Both the position numbers and the translations under genes were made by a program. A stretch of DNA of 18,496 bases. It comes from an uncultured Cyanobium sp. (GTDB lineage: Bacteria; Cyanobacteriota; Cyanobacteriia; PCC-6307; Cyanobiaceae). Location: positions 1-18,496 of the forward strand of contig CALFOF010000107.1 of assembly GCA_937919075.1 (NCBI GenBank), written 5' to 3'. Below, piece after piece: positions 5,594 through 12,546 of the stretch (its first letter is position 1; every line of letters begins with the position of its first letter). Under the pieces are notes generated by a model that searched no databases, was not told the origin of the DNA, and was given only the letters and a program-made list of their open reading frames with translations.

Positions 5594-6538
5594 ATGATGC
5601 CAGGAGATGTCAATGCCCGGCCAGCCAATGTGCTGGTGCTAGGCGGGGGCTACAGCGGGCTGCGGTTCGCCAACGCCCTCACCGAGCGTGGGTTGCCGGT
5701 GGCGGTCACATCCCGCCGCCGACCGGCCCAGCCGGAGGCGCTCACCCCCTGGGGCTCTTCTGGCAGCGAACTGCCAGTGCGCTGGCTGAGCTTTGACCCG
5801 GATAACAGCGTGTTGCCCGATGCGGAGGCACTGGACGGCACCACCCATGTGCTGGTGACGATTCCTCCCGACGGGCAGGGAAACGATCCGGTGCTCGAAC
5901 ATCTGGCTCCGGTGCTGGCCCAGCTGCCTCTGCAGTGGATCGGCTACCTCTCCACCACCGGCGTCTACGGCGACCATGGTGGTGAATGGGTGGATGAAAC
6001 CACAGCTCCGGCGCCACGGGCGTCACGTAGCCGTGCCCGGTTGGCCTGTGAACAAGCGTGGGATTGCAGCGGCCTGCCGGTGCAGATCTTCCGACTGCCG
6101 GCGATCTATGGGCCGGGTCGCTCCCCCTTCCAAAACCTGCTGCAGGGCACCAGCCGGCTCGTGCACAAGCCAGGCCAGGTGTTCAGCCGCGTCCATGTGG
6201 ACGACATCGTGGGGGGGTTGATGCACTGCATCGGCCTGCCACCCCAGCGCCGCCCGCGGATCGTCAACCTCGCCGACGACCGCCCCTGCCCGTCGACCGA
6301 AAGCCTGGGCTACGCCGCCCATCTGCTGGACTGCAAACTTCCGGCCGTGGAGCGCTTCCAGGACATCTCCGATGGCATGAGCCCGATGGCCCTCAGCTTC
6401 TGGGTCGAAAACCGCCGCACCAGCAATCAGCGGCTCTGCCACGAGCTGGGCTACACCCTGCGCTACCCCAGTTACCGGGAGGGATTTCGCGAGGCCCTCG
6501 CTGAAGAGCGAAGGGCTGAAGAGCTCCAAAACAGCTAG
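5594..6538 (+). CDS. NAD(P)-binding oxidoreductase, atypical SDR (YeeZ-like)
   Basis: Encodes 314 residues from ATG 5594, or 313 from ATG 5597. AGGTG at 5584-5588 suits either. An N-terminal Rossmann fold begins with VLVLGGGYSGLRF, the dinucleotide-binding glycine motif at about residues 12-24. Extended-SDR landmarks follow: YLSTTGVYGDHGGEWVDE around 118-135, RLPAIYGPGR around 167-176, and the HVDDIV segment near 197. The usual catalytic YxxxK is absent: the corresponding stretch reads PRASRSRARLACEQ. This is typical of the atypical YeeZ-type SDRs, so it may bind NAD(P) without classical dehydrogenase chemistry. Substrate unknown. Its start is only 34 bp from the divergent membrane-protein gene, and it converges on the 72-residue protein gene downstream. 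Confidence 0.85.
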   Translation: MMPGDVNARPANVLVLGGGYSGLRFANALTERGLPVAVTSRRRPAQPEALTPWGSSGSELPVRWLSFDPDNSVLPDAEALDGTTHVLVTIPPDGQGNDPVLEHLAPVLAQLPLQWIGYLSTTGVYGDHGGEWVDETTAPAPRASRSRARLACEQAWDCSGLPVQIFRLPAIYGPGRSPFQNLLQGTSRLVHKPGQVFSRVHVDDIVGGLMHCIGLPPQRRPRIVNLADDRPCPSTESLGYAAHLLDCKLPAVERFQDISDGMSPMALSFWVENRRTSNQRLCHELGYTLRYPSYREGFREALAEERRAEELQNS

Positions 6539-6567
6539 CCCATCGCTTGCCCCCATCGCCGCCGCCT

Positions 6568-6585
6568 GGCAGTGCCACCACTGCC
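6568..6585. terminator. Inverted repeat between convergent genes, candidate terminator
   Basis: GGCAGTG (6568-6574) and CACTGCC (6579-6585) form a perfect 7-bp stem closed by a 4-base loop. It sits in the 80-bp gap between the converging oxidoreductase gene (stop at 6538) and the small membrane protein gene (stop at 6619). There is no T-tract on either strand. Confidence 0.5.
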
Positions 6586-6618
6586 TCTGGCAAGCTCCGC
6601 CAGCACCGCCAGCACCGC

Positions 6619-6837
6619 TCAGCGGCGGGGGAACACCCGATCGATGCCGCTGCCATCGGTAGCGGTCTTGCTGGCACCGGGCTCTGGGCACACCCCAGCC
6701 GCATCAGGCTGAAGGTTCTGGAGGGTGGGCAGCTTCGTGTCCTGCATGAAGCGGCAACCATCCACGGTGATCCAGCCCCGCTCCAAACCGGTGGCTGCAC
6801 CCACCACTGTCAGCCCGATCAGAAACCAACGAAACAT
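6619..6837 (-). CDS. Small membrane-anchored or secreted protein
   Basis: Encodes 72 residues. The N-terminus MFRWFLIGLTVVGAATGL is a single hydrophobic helix, either an uncleaved anchor or a signal peptide. After it comes GWITVDGCRFMQDTKLP and a polar Pro/Gly-rich tail with two cysteines in the exported part. Family unknown. The start is well supported: on the minus strand AGGAAGG (plus 6843-6849) sits 7 to 8 bases before the ATG at 6835-6837, the best Shine-Dalgarno match I saw in the window. That ATG shares two bases with the pdxA ATG (6836-6838) on the other strand, so each gene's promoter must lie inside the other gene. The gene converges on the oxidoreductase gene. Confidence 0.75.
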   Translation of the reverse strand: MFRWFLIGLTVVGAATGLERGWITVDGCRFMQDTKLPTLQNLQPDAAGVCPEPGASKTATDGSGIDRVFPRR

Positions 6838-7852
6838 GACGCCGCCTTCCTACCCACATAACCCTAGATCTGCCGCCATCGCCGTCTCCCTCGGTGACCC
6901 GGCCGGCATCGGCGCAGAGGTGACCCTCAAGGCCTTAGCGCTGCTGGGCGATCGGCAGGGGGATGTGGTGCTGGTGGGCTGCCGCCGCTGGTTGGAACAC
7001 ACGCACCGGCGCCTGAGGCCGCTGAGCGCCGTTCCGCTCGCCGACCCCTGCAACCTGGAGATTCTCGACCTGCCGCTTGAGGCCACGCCAGAAACCGGCC
7101 AGGGCTCGGCAGCCAGTGGTGCCGCCAGCTTCGCCTGGCTCACCGCTGCCACCGAGCTGGTGATCAGCGGCCGCTGCCGCGCGCTCACCACCGCGCCGAT
7201 CGCGAAGCATGCCTGGCATGCGGCGGGCCATGCCTACCCCGGTCAGACCGAACGGCTGGCGGAACTGGCCGGCGGCGTGGAGGCCTCAATGCTGTTCACA
7301 GCCCGCTCCCCCCTGGCCGCCTGGCGCCTGAACACCCTGCTGGCCACCACGCACATCCCCCTGGCGGCCGTACCACGCTGCCTCGATGGGGCGCTGGTGG
7401 AACGCAAGCTCGACGCTCTGCTGGCCTTCTGCCAGCGGTTCAAGCCCGATCCGCGGCTGGCGGTGGCAGGCCTGAATCCCCATGCCGGCGAAGCGGGCCA
7501 GCTCGGGAGTGAGGAGATTGAGTGGCTGGTGCCGGCACTGGATCGCTGGCGGCAGCGCCATCCGGAGGTGCCGTTGGTGGGGCCGGTGCCGCCCGACACC
7601 TGCTGGCTGGGCGCCGCCGCCGCCTGGCGCGGCGAAGGCGCGGGAGCAGACGGCTATCTGGCTCTGTATCACGATCAGGGCCTGATTCCGGTGAAGCTGC
7701 TCGCCTTCGATGCGGCGGTGAATGTGAGCCTGGGGCTGCCGTTCCTGCGTACCTCCCCCGATCACGGCACCGCCTTTGACATCGCCGGCCAGGGCGTCGC
7801 CCGTGCCGACAGCATGGCGGCGGCGCTCAATGCCGCCTGGGAACTGGGTTGA
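6836..7852 (+). CDS. pdxA: 4-hydroxythreonine-4-phosphate dehydrogenase
   Basis: Encodes 338 residues, the normal PdxA length. PdxA oxidises 4-phosphohydroxy-L-threonine with NAD, in the DXP-dependent branch of pyridoxal phosphate synthesis. Many cyanobacteria encode it alongside PdxJ. Family motifs are present: SLGDPAGIGAEV at 18-29, TTAPIAKHAWHAAGH with metal and substrate histidines near 125-135, GLNPHAGEAGQLGSEE, GPVPPDT, and near the C-terminus YHDQGLIPVKLLAF and RTSPDHGTAFDIAG. The ATG at 6836 is the last start before the conserved core, since none of the first 30 codons after it is an alternative start. It has no Shine-Dalgarno sequence, and its ATG overlaps the divergent neighbour's start. 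It converges on accB with a 48-bp gap. Confidence 0.95.
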   Translation: MTPPSYPHNPRSAAIAVSLGDPAGIGAEVTLKALALLGDRQGDVVLVGCRRWLEHTHRRLRPLSAVPLADPCNLEILDLPLEATPETGQGSAASGAASFAWLTAATELVISGRCRALTTAPIAKHAWHAAGHAYPGQTERLAELAGGVEASMLFTARSPLAAWRLNTLLATTHIPLAAVPRCLDGALVERKLDALLAFCQRFKPDPRLAVAGLNPHAGEAGQLGSEEIEWLVPALDRWRQRHPEVPLVGPVPPDTCWLGAAAAWRGEGAGADGYLALYHDQGLIPVKLLAFDAAVNVSLGLPFLRTSPDHGTAFDIAGQGVARADSMAAALNAAWELG

Positions 7853-7878
7853 TGGACAGCCGCGCTGATGTTGAGCAA

Positions 7879-7906
7879 GGCTGATGGGCGCCGCCCTGAT
7901 TCAGCC
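7879..7906. terminator. Nested inverted repeat between pdxA and accB, candidate terminator
   Basis: An outer stem GGCTGA (7879-7884) with TCAGCC (7901-7906) encloses an inner stem GGGC (7886-7889) with GCCC (7893-7896). The right arm covers the accB stop codon (7901-7903), so the repeat ends inside that coding region. On the minus strand it is followed by TTGCTC, only weakly T-rich. Position between convergent genes suggests termination in both directions. Confidence 0.5.
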
Positions 7907-8389
7907 GGGCTTGACGCGCATCAGCACCTGGCCGAATTCCACCGGGGTGCCATTCTCCACCAGGATTTCCACCACCTGGCCACTCAGTTCCGCCTCCAGT
8001 TCGTTCATCAGCTTCATCGCTTCGAGAATGCAGACCGGCTGGCCAACCGAAATCGCGCTGCCGAGCTCCACAAACGGCGGATCGCCCGGCGACGCCGCCC
8101 GGTAAAAGGTACCCACCATCGGCGCGGTGACATCCACCAGATCGGCGCGCACAGCGGCAGCGGCCGGCGGCGCAGTGGGGGGCTGGGGTGCGGCAGGTGC
8201 GGGCGCGGCCTGCACAGGGGCTGCAATCGCCACCGGGGCGTGGGGGGCAGGCGCAGCAGCGAGAGCGGGAGCCGGCAGATTGCGCCGCACCTCAAGACGA
8301 AAATCCTCTCCCTCCAGCTTCAGCTCCTGGATGTCGCTGCCCTCAAGGAAGGTGAGCAAGGCATGGAGCTGGTTGTTGTCGAGTTGCAT
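7901..8389 (-). CDS. accB: Biotin carboxyl carrier protein of acetyl-CoA carboxylase
   Basis: Encodes 162 residues. AccB carries biotin between biotin carboxylase (AccC) and carboxyltransferase (AccA/AccD) in the first committed step of fatty acid synthesis. The N-terminal helical region (1-35, LHALLTFLEGSDIQELKLEGED) is followed by an Ala/Pro linker from about 38 to 80, then the biotinyl domain with EAMKLMNE at 123-130. Lys126 is the biotinylated residue. The domain ends VEFGQVLMRVKPG, as is typical. Biotinylation needs BirA, encoded elsewhere. The start codon lies 6 bp after the efp stop, with a GAGG ribosome binding site 5 bases upstream that overlaps the efp end, so translation is probably coupled. 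efp-accB adjacency is common in cyanobacteria. Confidence 0.96.
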   Translation of the reverse strand: MQLDNNQLHALLTFLEGSDIQELKLEGEDFRLEVRRNLPAPALAAAPAPHAPVAIAAPVQAAPAPAAPQPPTAPPAAAAVRADLVDVTAPMVGTFYRAASPGDPPFVELGSAISVGQPVCILEAMKLMNELEAELSGQVVEILVENGTPVEFGQVLMRVKPG

Positions 8390-8395
8390 GGCGCC

Positions 8396-8956
8396 TCAGG
8401 ACTCCCGACCCAGGTAGCTGTCGGTGCGGGTATCGATCTTGATCTTTTCACCAATCGAGATGAACAGCGGCACCATCACCTGGGCGCCGGTTTCCACAAT
8501 CGCCGGCTTGGTGCCGCCGGTGGCGGTGTCGCCCTTGACGCCGGGGTCGGCCTGGGTGACTTCGAGCACCACTGAGTTGGGCAGCTCTACTTCGAGCGGC
8601 GCCCCATTCCAAGACACCACGTTGACCTCCATGCCCTCCTTGAGGTATTTGCGCCCATCACCGATCTGATTGGCGGTGAGGCGGGTTTCCTCGTAACTGC
8701 CCATGTCCATGAAGACGTAGTCGTCGCCTTCCATGTAGGTGTGCTGAAGGGTGGACTTCTCCAGCAGGGCCTGGGGAACGGTTTCGCCGGCGCGGAAGGT
8801 TTTCTCCACCACGCTGCCGCTCTGCACACCCTTGAGCTTGGTGCGAACGAAGGCGGAACCCTTGCCGGGCTTTACATGGAGAAACTCGACGACCCTCCAG
8901 ACCTGACCATCCAGCTCGATCGTGGTGCCTGTACGAAAGTCGTTGCTGGAGATCAT
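8396..8956 (-). CDS. efp: Translation elongation factor P
   Basis: Encodes 186 residues, the standard EF-P length. EF-P binds between P and E sites of ribosomes stalled at polyproline stretches and stimulates peptide bond formation. The N-terminal KOW-like domain carries [14 protein letters not shown] around 27-40, with Lys32 at the loop tip corresponding to Lys34 of the E. coli protein. Whether and how this lysine is modified in cyanobacteria cannot be read here. The signature [22 protein letters not shown] in domain III is present in full. ATG at 8954-8956 begins the conserved [10 protein letters not shown]; the longer open frame upstream is not coding. First gene of the efp-accB unit, with a -10-like TACAAT 23-28 bp upstream. 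Confidence 0.97.
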   Translation of the reverse strand: MISSNDFRTGTTIELDGQVWRVVEFLHVKPGKGSAFVRTKLKGVQSGSVVEKTFRAGETVPQALLEKSTLQHTYMEGDDYVFMDMGSYEETRLTANQIGDGRKYLKEGMEVNVVSWNGAPLEVELPNSVVLEVTQADPGVKGDTATGGTKPAIVETGAQVMVPLFISIGEKIKIDTRTDSYLGRES

Positions 8957-8978
8957 TCCAAGGGAACGGGTCAGCGGG

Positions 8979-8984
8979 ATTGTA
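8979..8984 (-). promoter_or_regulatory. Candidate -10 element for efp-accB
   Basis: TACAAT on the minus strand matches the -10 consensus in five of six bases. It would place the transcript start near 8972 and give a leader of about 16 nucleotides. The region 17 bp upstream (GGGGTG on the minus strand) does not resemble a -35, so this would be a -10-dominated promoter. It lies in the 109-bp gap between efp and the divergent PPIase gene, which I searched for a plus-strand promoter without a convincing hit. Confidence 0.4.
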
Positions 8985-9065
8985 CGGCTGCCCTTCTGCC
9001 CCACCCCGCCGCATGGAACAGGGCCGTCCGGCTGTGCCAAAGTCCGGAAAACGGCAGACGGACAG

Positions 9066-10154
9066 ATGCGGAGGACCCGGATCGGTGGTTTGTGGGCCCT
9101 GCTCCTGGCCGTGGTGCTCAGCGCAGCAACAGGGCTGACGGCGGCGCGGCCCGCCGCTGCGGCCCTGCCTCCGGGAAATGCCGTCACCGATCCGGCCGCC
9201 CTGCTGCGGGATGCGCTGCCGATTGAAGCCACCGATCTGCAGGATCTTCAGCACCGGCTCGAGAGCACCAGCGTCGACCTGCGCGCCAAGCGCTGGAACG
9301 CCCTTAACAATGTGGTGCGCCGCTGCCAGTCGCTGCTGGGCACCCGCCGGGTGGGACTGCTCAACAGCTTCGCTCCGGCAGACCGCGACAAGGCGGAAGC
9401 CCTGCTCGAGCAGCTGCAGGGATCCCTCCAGAGCATGGCGACAGCGGCCGAGCGCCAGGACCGGGACGCCTTCCTCAGCGCTCGCCGCGAGGCGCTCAGC
9501 CGGATCGGCGCCGCCGAGGCCGAGCTGGTGGGTCCGTTCCCGTTCACGATCCCGGCCGCCTTCGACGACCTGCCGCGGCTGCTGGGCCGGGCCACCGTCA
9601 GGCTCACCACCACCAAGGGCGAGCTCACCGCCGTGGTGGATGGCTACAACGCACCGCTCACCGCAGGGGCGTTCGTGGATCTGGTGCAGCGCGGTTTCTA
9701 TGACGATCTGCCCTTCATCCGGGCGGAAGACTTCTACGTGCTGCAGACCGGCGATCCCGCCGGTGCCGCCGATGGCTTCGTGGATCCCAAGACCCAGCGC
9801 AACCGCCCGGTGCCCCTGGAAATCAAGGTGCCTGGCGAAGCGGCCCCCTTCTACAACCAAACCTTCGAAGACCTGGGCCTGTTCAAGGCCACCCCGACCC
9901 TGCCCTTTGCCACCAAGGGCACCCTGGGCTGGGCCCACTCCGATGAAGCCCTCGACGACGGCTCCTCCCAGTTCTTTCTGTTCCTGTTCGAAGCCGAGCT
10001 GACCCCGGCGGGGCTCAACTTGATCGATGGGCGCTATGCCGCCTTCGGCTACGTCACCGAGGGCTTTGATGTGCTCCAAGAGCTCACTGCCGATGACGGC
10101 ATCGTCAAAGCCACGGTGCTGGAGGGGGCCGAGAACCTGCGGCCCCATGCCTGA
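9066..10154 (+). CDS. Exported cyclophilin-type peptidyl-prolyl isomerase (TLP38/TLP40-like)
   Basis: Encodes 362 residues. Residues 1-33 form a signal peptide with an Arg-rich start, hydrophobic core and Ala-rich cleavage region, so the product acts in periplasm or thylakoid lumen. Residues about 40-150 are helical and resemble the PsbQ-like N-terminal domain of plant lumenal immunophilins such as TLP40. A cyclophilin domain runs from about 176 ([14 protein letters not shown]) to the end, with [23 protein letters not shown] and SSQFFLFL, and TFGYV-like segments. The canonical catalytic Arg sits in PFIRAEDF where E. coli has FHRV, so activity is plausible but the site is atypical. ATG 9066 precedes the signal peptide. 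The stop overlaps the thiL start by 8 bases, indicating one transcription unit. Confidence 0.9.
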   Translation: MRRTRIGGLWALLLAVVLSAATGLTAARPAAAALPPGNAVTDPAALLRDALPIEATDLQDLQHRLESTSVDLRAKRWNALNNVVRRCQSLLGTRRVGLLNSFAPADRDKAEALLEQLQGSLQSMATAAERQDRDAFLSARREALSRIGAAEAELVGPFPFTIPAAFDDLPRLLGRATVRLTTTKGELTAVVDGYNAPLTAGAFVDLVQRGFYDDLPFIRAEDFYVLQTGDPAGAADGFVDPKTQRNRPVPLEIKVPGEAAPFYNQTFEDLGLFKATPTLPFATKGTLGWAHSDEALDDGSSQFFLFLFEAELTPAGLNLIDGRYAAFGYVTEGFDVLQELTADDGIVKATVLEGAENLRPHA

Positions 10155-11190
10155 GCACCAGGGCGCCGATAGCGCGGGCCCCACGCCCACGCTCGGCGAT
10201 CTGGGCGAATGGCACCTGCTCGACCGCCTGCGGGCCTTCGCGCCGCCGGGTCAATTCGATGACGACGCCGCCCTGATCGAGGAGCGCGGTGGCGGGGTGC
10301 TGGTGGTCAACACCGATGTGCTGGTGGAAGGGGTGCATTTCAGCGACGCCACCATGGGCCCCGGTGATCTGGGCTGGCGTGCCGCCGCCGCCAACCTGTC
10401 GGATCTGGCCGCCATGGGCTGCCGTGAGGTGGTGGGGCTCACCGTGGGCCTGGTGGCGCCACCCTGCACCCCCTGGGCGTGGGTGGAAGGGGTCTATGGC
10501 GGCCTGACCGCAGCGCTGGCGCCCTGTGGCGCGCCCCTGCTGGGGGGCGACTGCAGCAGCGGCAGCGAGCGTCTGCTGGCGGTGACGGCCCTGGGCCGGC
10601 TGGGCCCGCAGGGACCGATCCGGCGGCAGGATGGCCGCGCGGGCGACGTGCTGGTGTGCAGCGGGCTGCATGGGCTCAGCCGCCTGGGTCTGGCGTTGCT
10701 GCTGGAGCAACCGCTGCACGGGCTCCAGAGCGACAGGATCACCATCTCCGATCTGCCGGAAGAGCTGCGGCAGCGGGCCATCGCCGCGCACCGGCGGCCA
10801 CGGCCGCGGCTGGATGTGGTGGCAGCCCTGGAGCAAAGCCAGCCCCCCGGCGATCCCTGGCGAGTGGGCGGCACCGACAGCAGCGATGGGCTCGCCGCGG
10901 CACTCACGGCCATCGCCCGCACCAGCAGCTGCGATGCGTTGCTGGATCGCTCAGCTCTGCCGATCGATCCGGCCATGGCGCCGTTGCGGGAGGCCACCGA
11001 TTGGTGCCTCGGCGGCGGGGAAGATTTCGAGCTGGTGCTGGCCCTGCCGGAGCGCTGGGCCCAGCGCCTGGAGGCCTGCCTGCCTGGGGTGCGACGCCTC
11101 GGCCGGTTGGTGGCCGGCACGGGCCAGTTGCTCTGGCGGGGCACAAAGGAACCGGTGCGGCCCGCCGCTGGGTTCAGCCATTTCGGCTGA
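10147..11190 (+). CDS. thiL: Thiamine-monophosphate kinase
   Basis: Encodes 347 residues, slightly longer than E. coli ThiL. The enzyme phosphorylates thiamine monophosphate to the diphosphate cofactor, the last step of thiamine synthesis. Motifs of the AIR-synthase-like fold are present: FDDDAALIE near residue 35, NTDVLVEGVHF around 54-64 (magnesium binding), AAANLSDLAAMG, LLGGDCSSG, GGTDSSDGLAAAL near 241-253, and GGGEDFELVLALP near 295. The ATG at 10147 lies inside the end of the PPIase gene (stop 10152-10154), so translation is probably coupled to it. The first 15 residues are a family-variable extension. It converges on gap2, with a 172-bp gap containing the gap2 terminator. Confidence 0.95.
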   Translation: MPEHQGADSAGPTPTLGDLGEWHLLDRLRAFAPPGQFDDDAALIEERGGGVLVVNTDVLVEGVHFSDATMGPGDLGWRAAAANLSDLAAMGCREVVGLTVGLVAPPCTPWAWVEGVYGGLTAALAPCGAPLLGGDCSSGSERLLAVTALGRLGPQGPIRRQDGRAGDVLVCSGLHGLSRLGLALLLEQPLHGLQSDRITISDLPEELRQRAIAAHRRPRPRLDVVAALEQSQPPGDPWRVGGTDSSDGLAAALTAIARTSSCDALLDRSALPIDPAMAPLREATDWCLGGGEDFELVLALPERWAQRLEACLPGVRRLGRLVAGTGQLLWRGTKEPVRPAAGFSHFG

Positions 11191-11237
11191 AGCGTGCCGA
11201 AGGCAGTGGCTGGGTCAACCAACCACGCGGCGGCCCA

Positions 11238-11296
11238 ACAAAAAAAGAGCCTTCCTGCTATGCCCCTCGCTCAGGAGAGGCCGTGCAGGAAGACCC
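11238..11296 (-). terminator. Rho-independent terminator of gap2
   Basis: On the minus strand, CTTCCTGC (plus 11285-11292) pairs with GCAGGAAG (plus 11251-11258). Flanking bases extend the stem to about 12 pairs with two or three G-T pairs. Within the loop a second small stem can form (CCTC with GAGG). The 3' arm is followed by GCTC and a run of seven T (plus 11240-11246). This is the only classical intrinsic terminator I found. It ends gap2 transcripts about 70-125 bases after the stop. On the plus strand it has no T-tract downstream, so it would not obviously stop thiL transcripts. The rest of 11191-11362 holds nothing else I can support. Confidence 0.85.
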
Positions 11297-11362
11297 GATT
11301 CAGGTGACAGAACGGAGCGCTTCAGAAGAACGCCGATCCGGACGAACGAGGAACTGGAGGGA

Positions 11363-12385
11363 TCACACCCAGTTGCGAGCCACCACTTCGGCCAGATCAA
11401 CAACGCGCTGGCTGTAACCCCACTCGTTGTCGTACCAGGAGATCACCTTCACCATGTTGTCGCCCATCACCAGGGTGAGGTCAGCGTCGACGATCGTGGA
11501 TTCATCGGTGCCGGCGTGGTCGGAGGAGACCAGCGGCAGATCGGAATACTTGATGATTCCCTTCATGCCATTCCGTGACGATTCCTCGAGCACCGCATTC
11601 ACTTCTTCCCGCGTTGTTCCGCGGCCTACTTCCAGCACCAGGTCAACCACCGACACGTTCGGGGTCGGCACCCGCAGCGCGATGCCGTTGAGCTTTCCCT
11701 TCATGGGGGGGTACACCAGGGCCACCGCCTTGGCAGCGCCGGTGGAGGTGGGCACGATGTTGATAGCGGCAGCGCGGGCACGGCGCAGATCGCGGTGGCT
11801 GGCATCAAGGATCCGCTGGTCACCGGTGTAGCTGTGGGTAGTGGTCATCGTGCCTTTGACGATGCCGAAGGCCTGATCCAGCACTTTGACCAGCGGCGCC
11901 ATGCAGTTGGTGGTGCAACTGGCATTGCTGATGATGTCGAAACCCTCGTGCGTGTACTGATCGGCGTTCACACCCACCACGAAGGTGCCGATGCCATCGC
12001 CTTTGCCAGGAGCAGTGATCAGCACTTTGCGTGCGCCGGCCTGAATGTGCTTACCGGCACCTTCTTTATCGATAAACACGCCGGTGGCTTCGATCACCAG
12101 ATCCACCCCCCATTCCTTCCAGGGGAGGTTCAGGGGGTTGCGGTCGGAGAAGCACTTGATGGTGCGTCCGTTCACGATCAGGGCGTCATCGGTGTGGCTC
12201 ACCTTGGCGTCCCGGATCTTGCCGAGCATGGAGTCGTACTGGAGCAGGTGCGCGTTAGTGCGCGGATCGGAAGTGTCGTTGAGGCCGACGATTTCGATGC
12301 CCGTGTTCTCGCCGCGGCTCAGCCAGCAACGCATGAAGTTGCGACCAATCCGGCCAAATCCATTGATCGCAACACGCAAAGCCAT
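11363..12385 (-). CDS. gap2: NADP-type glyceraldehyde-3-phosphate dehydrogenase, photosynthetic Gap2
   Basis: Encodes 340 residues, the expected length. Gap2 is the Calvin-cycle GAPDH, reducing 1,3-bisphosphoglycerate with NADPH or NADH. Residues: NAD(P)-binding GFGRIGR at 9-15, NDTSDP at 36-41 in the cofactor-specificity loop, the active site [13 protein letters not shown] with nucleophile Cys157, and His184 in [23 protein letters not shown] and [15 protein letters not shown] complete the fold. The [13 protein letters not shown] sequence matches cyanobacterial Gap2 and not the glycolytic Gap1. ATG 12383-12385 starts the conserved [13 protein letters not shown]- or other-start extension to 12400 is unlikely. 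No Shine-Dalgarno is visible; a GC hairpin lies 6 bases upstream and a candidate TATGAT -10 at 12431-12436. It ends at a strong terminator. Confidence 0.97.
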   Translation of the reverse strand: MALRVAINGFGRIGRNFMRCWLSRGENTGIEIVGLNDTSDPRTNAHLLQYDSMLGKIRDAKVSHTDDALIVNGRTIKCFSDRNPLNLPWKEWGVDLVIEATGVFIDKEGAGKHIQAGARKVLITAPGKGDGIGTFVVGVNADQYTHEGFDIISNASCTTNCMAPLVKVLDQAFGIVKGTMTTTHSYTGDQRILDASHRDLRRARAAAINIVPTSTGAAKAVALVYPPMKGKLNGIALRVPTPNVSVVDLVLEVGRGTTREEVNAVLEESSRNGMKGIIKYSDLPLVSSDHAGTDESTIVDADLTLVMGDNMVKVISWYDNEWGYSQRVVDLAEVVARNWV

Positions 12386-12391
12386 GGCAAC

Positions 12392-12407
12392 AGCGGGCAA
12401 ACCCGCT
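12392..12407 (-). promoter_or_regulatory. Hairpin in the gap2 leader, next to the start codon
   Basis: AGCGGG (12392-12397) and CCCGCT (12402-12407) form a perfect 6-bp GC-rich stem with a 4-base loop, ending 6 bases upstream of the gap2 ATG on the minus strand. It would lie in the leader of any transcript starting at the -10 candidate and leaves no room for a standard ribosome binding site. It could equally be an operator in the gap2-murC spacer. Whether it acts as RNA or DNA is not known. Confidence 0.4.
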
Positions 12408-12430
12408 AATAAGGGAGGTTTTGGCTGCCG

Positions 12431-12436
12431 ATCATA
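12431..12436 (-). promoter_or_regulatory. Candidate -10 element of gap2
   Basis: TATGAT on the minus strand matches TATAAT in five of six bases. Seventeen bases upstream there is no good -35 (TGGGGG). Transcription would start around 12424, giving a leader of about 38 nucleotides that contains the hairpin at 12392-12407. This position inside the gap2-murC spacer supports a murC start downstream of 12436. Confidence 0.4.
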
Positions 12437-12546
12437 CAGAAATGGCGCCCCGGCCCCCAGGGGAGCAGATCGGGTTCCACAAGGTGTCTGGGCAGGGACA
12501 AGCGGGGATTCAGCCGCTTAAGTTTCGGAGCATCCTGGAGACGCCG

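Noticed and set aside
8658..10190. A 510-codon minus-strand open frame opposite the PPIase gene
   Set aside because: It lies antisense to a well-supported gene and runs out of frame through efp. GC-rich third positions produce such long shadows, and the translation has no recognisable domain.
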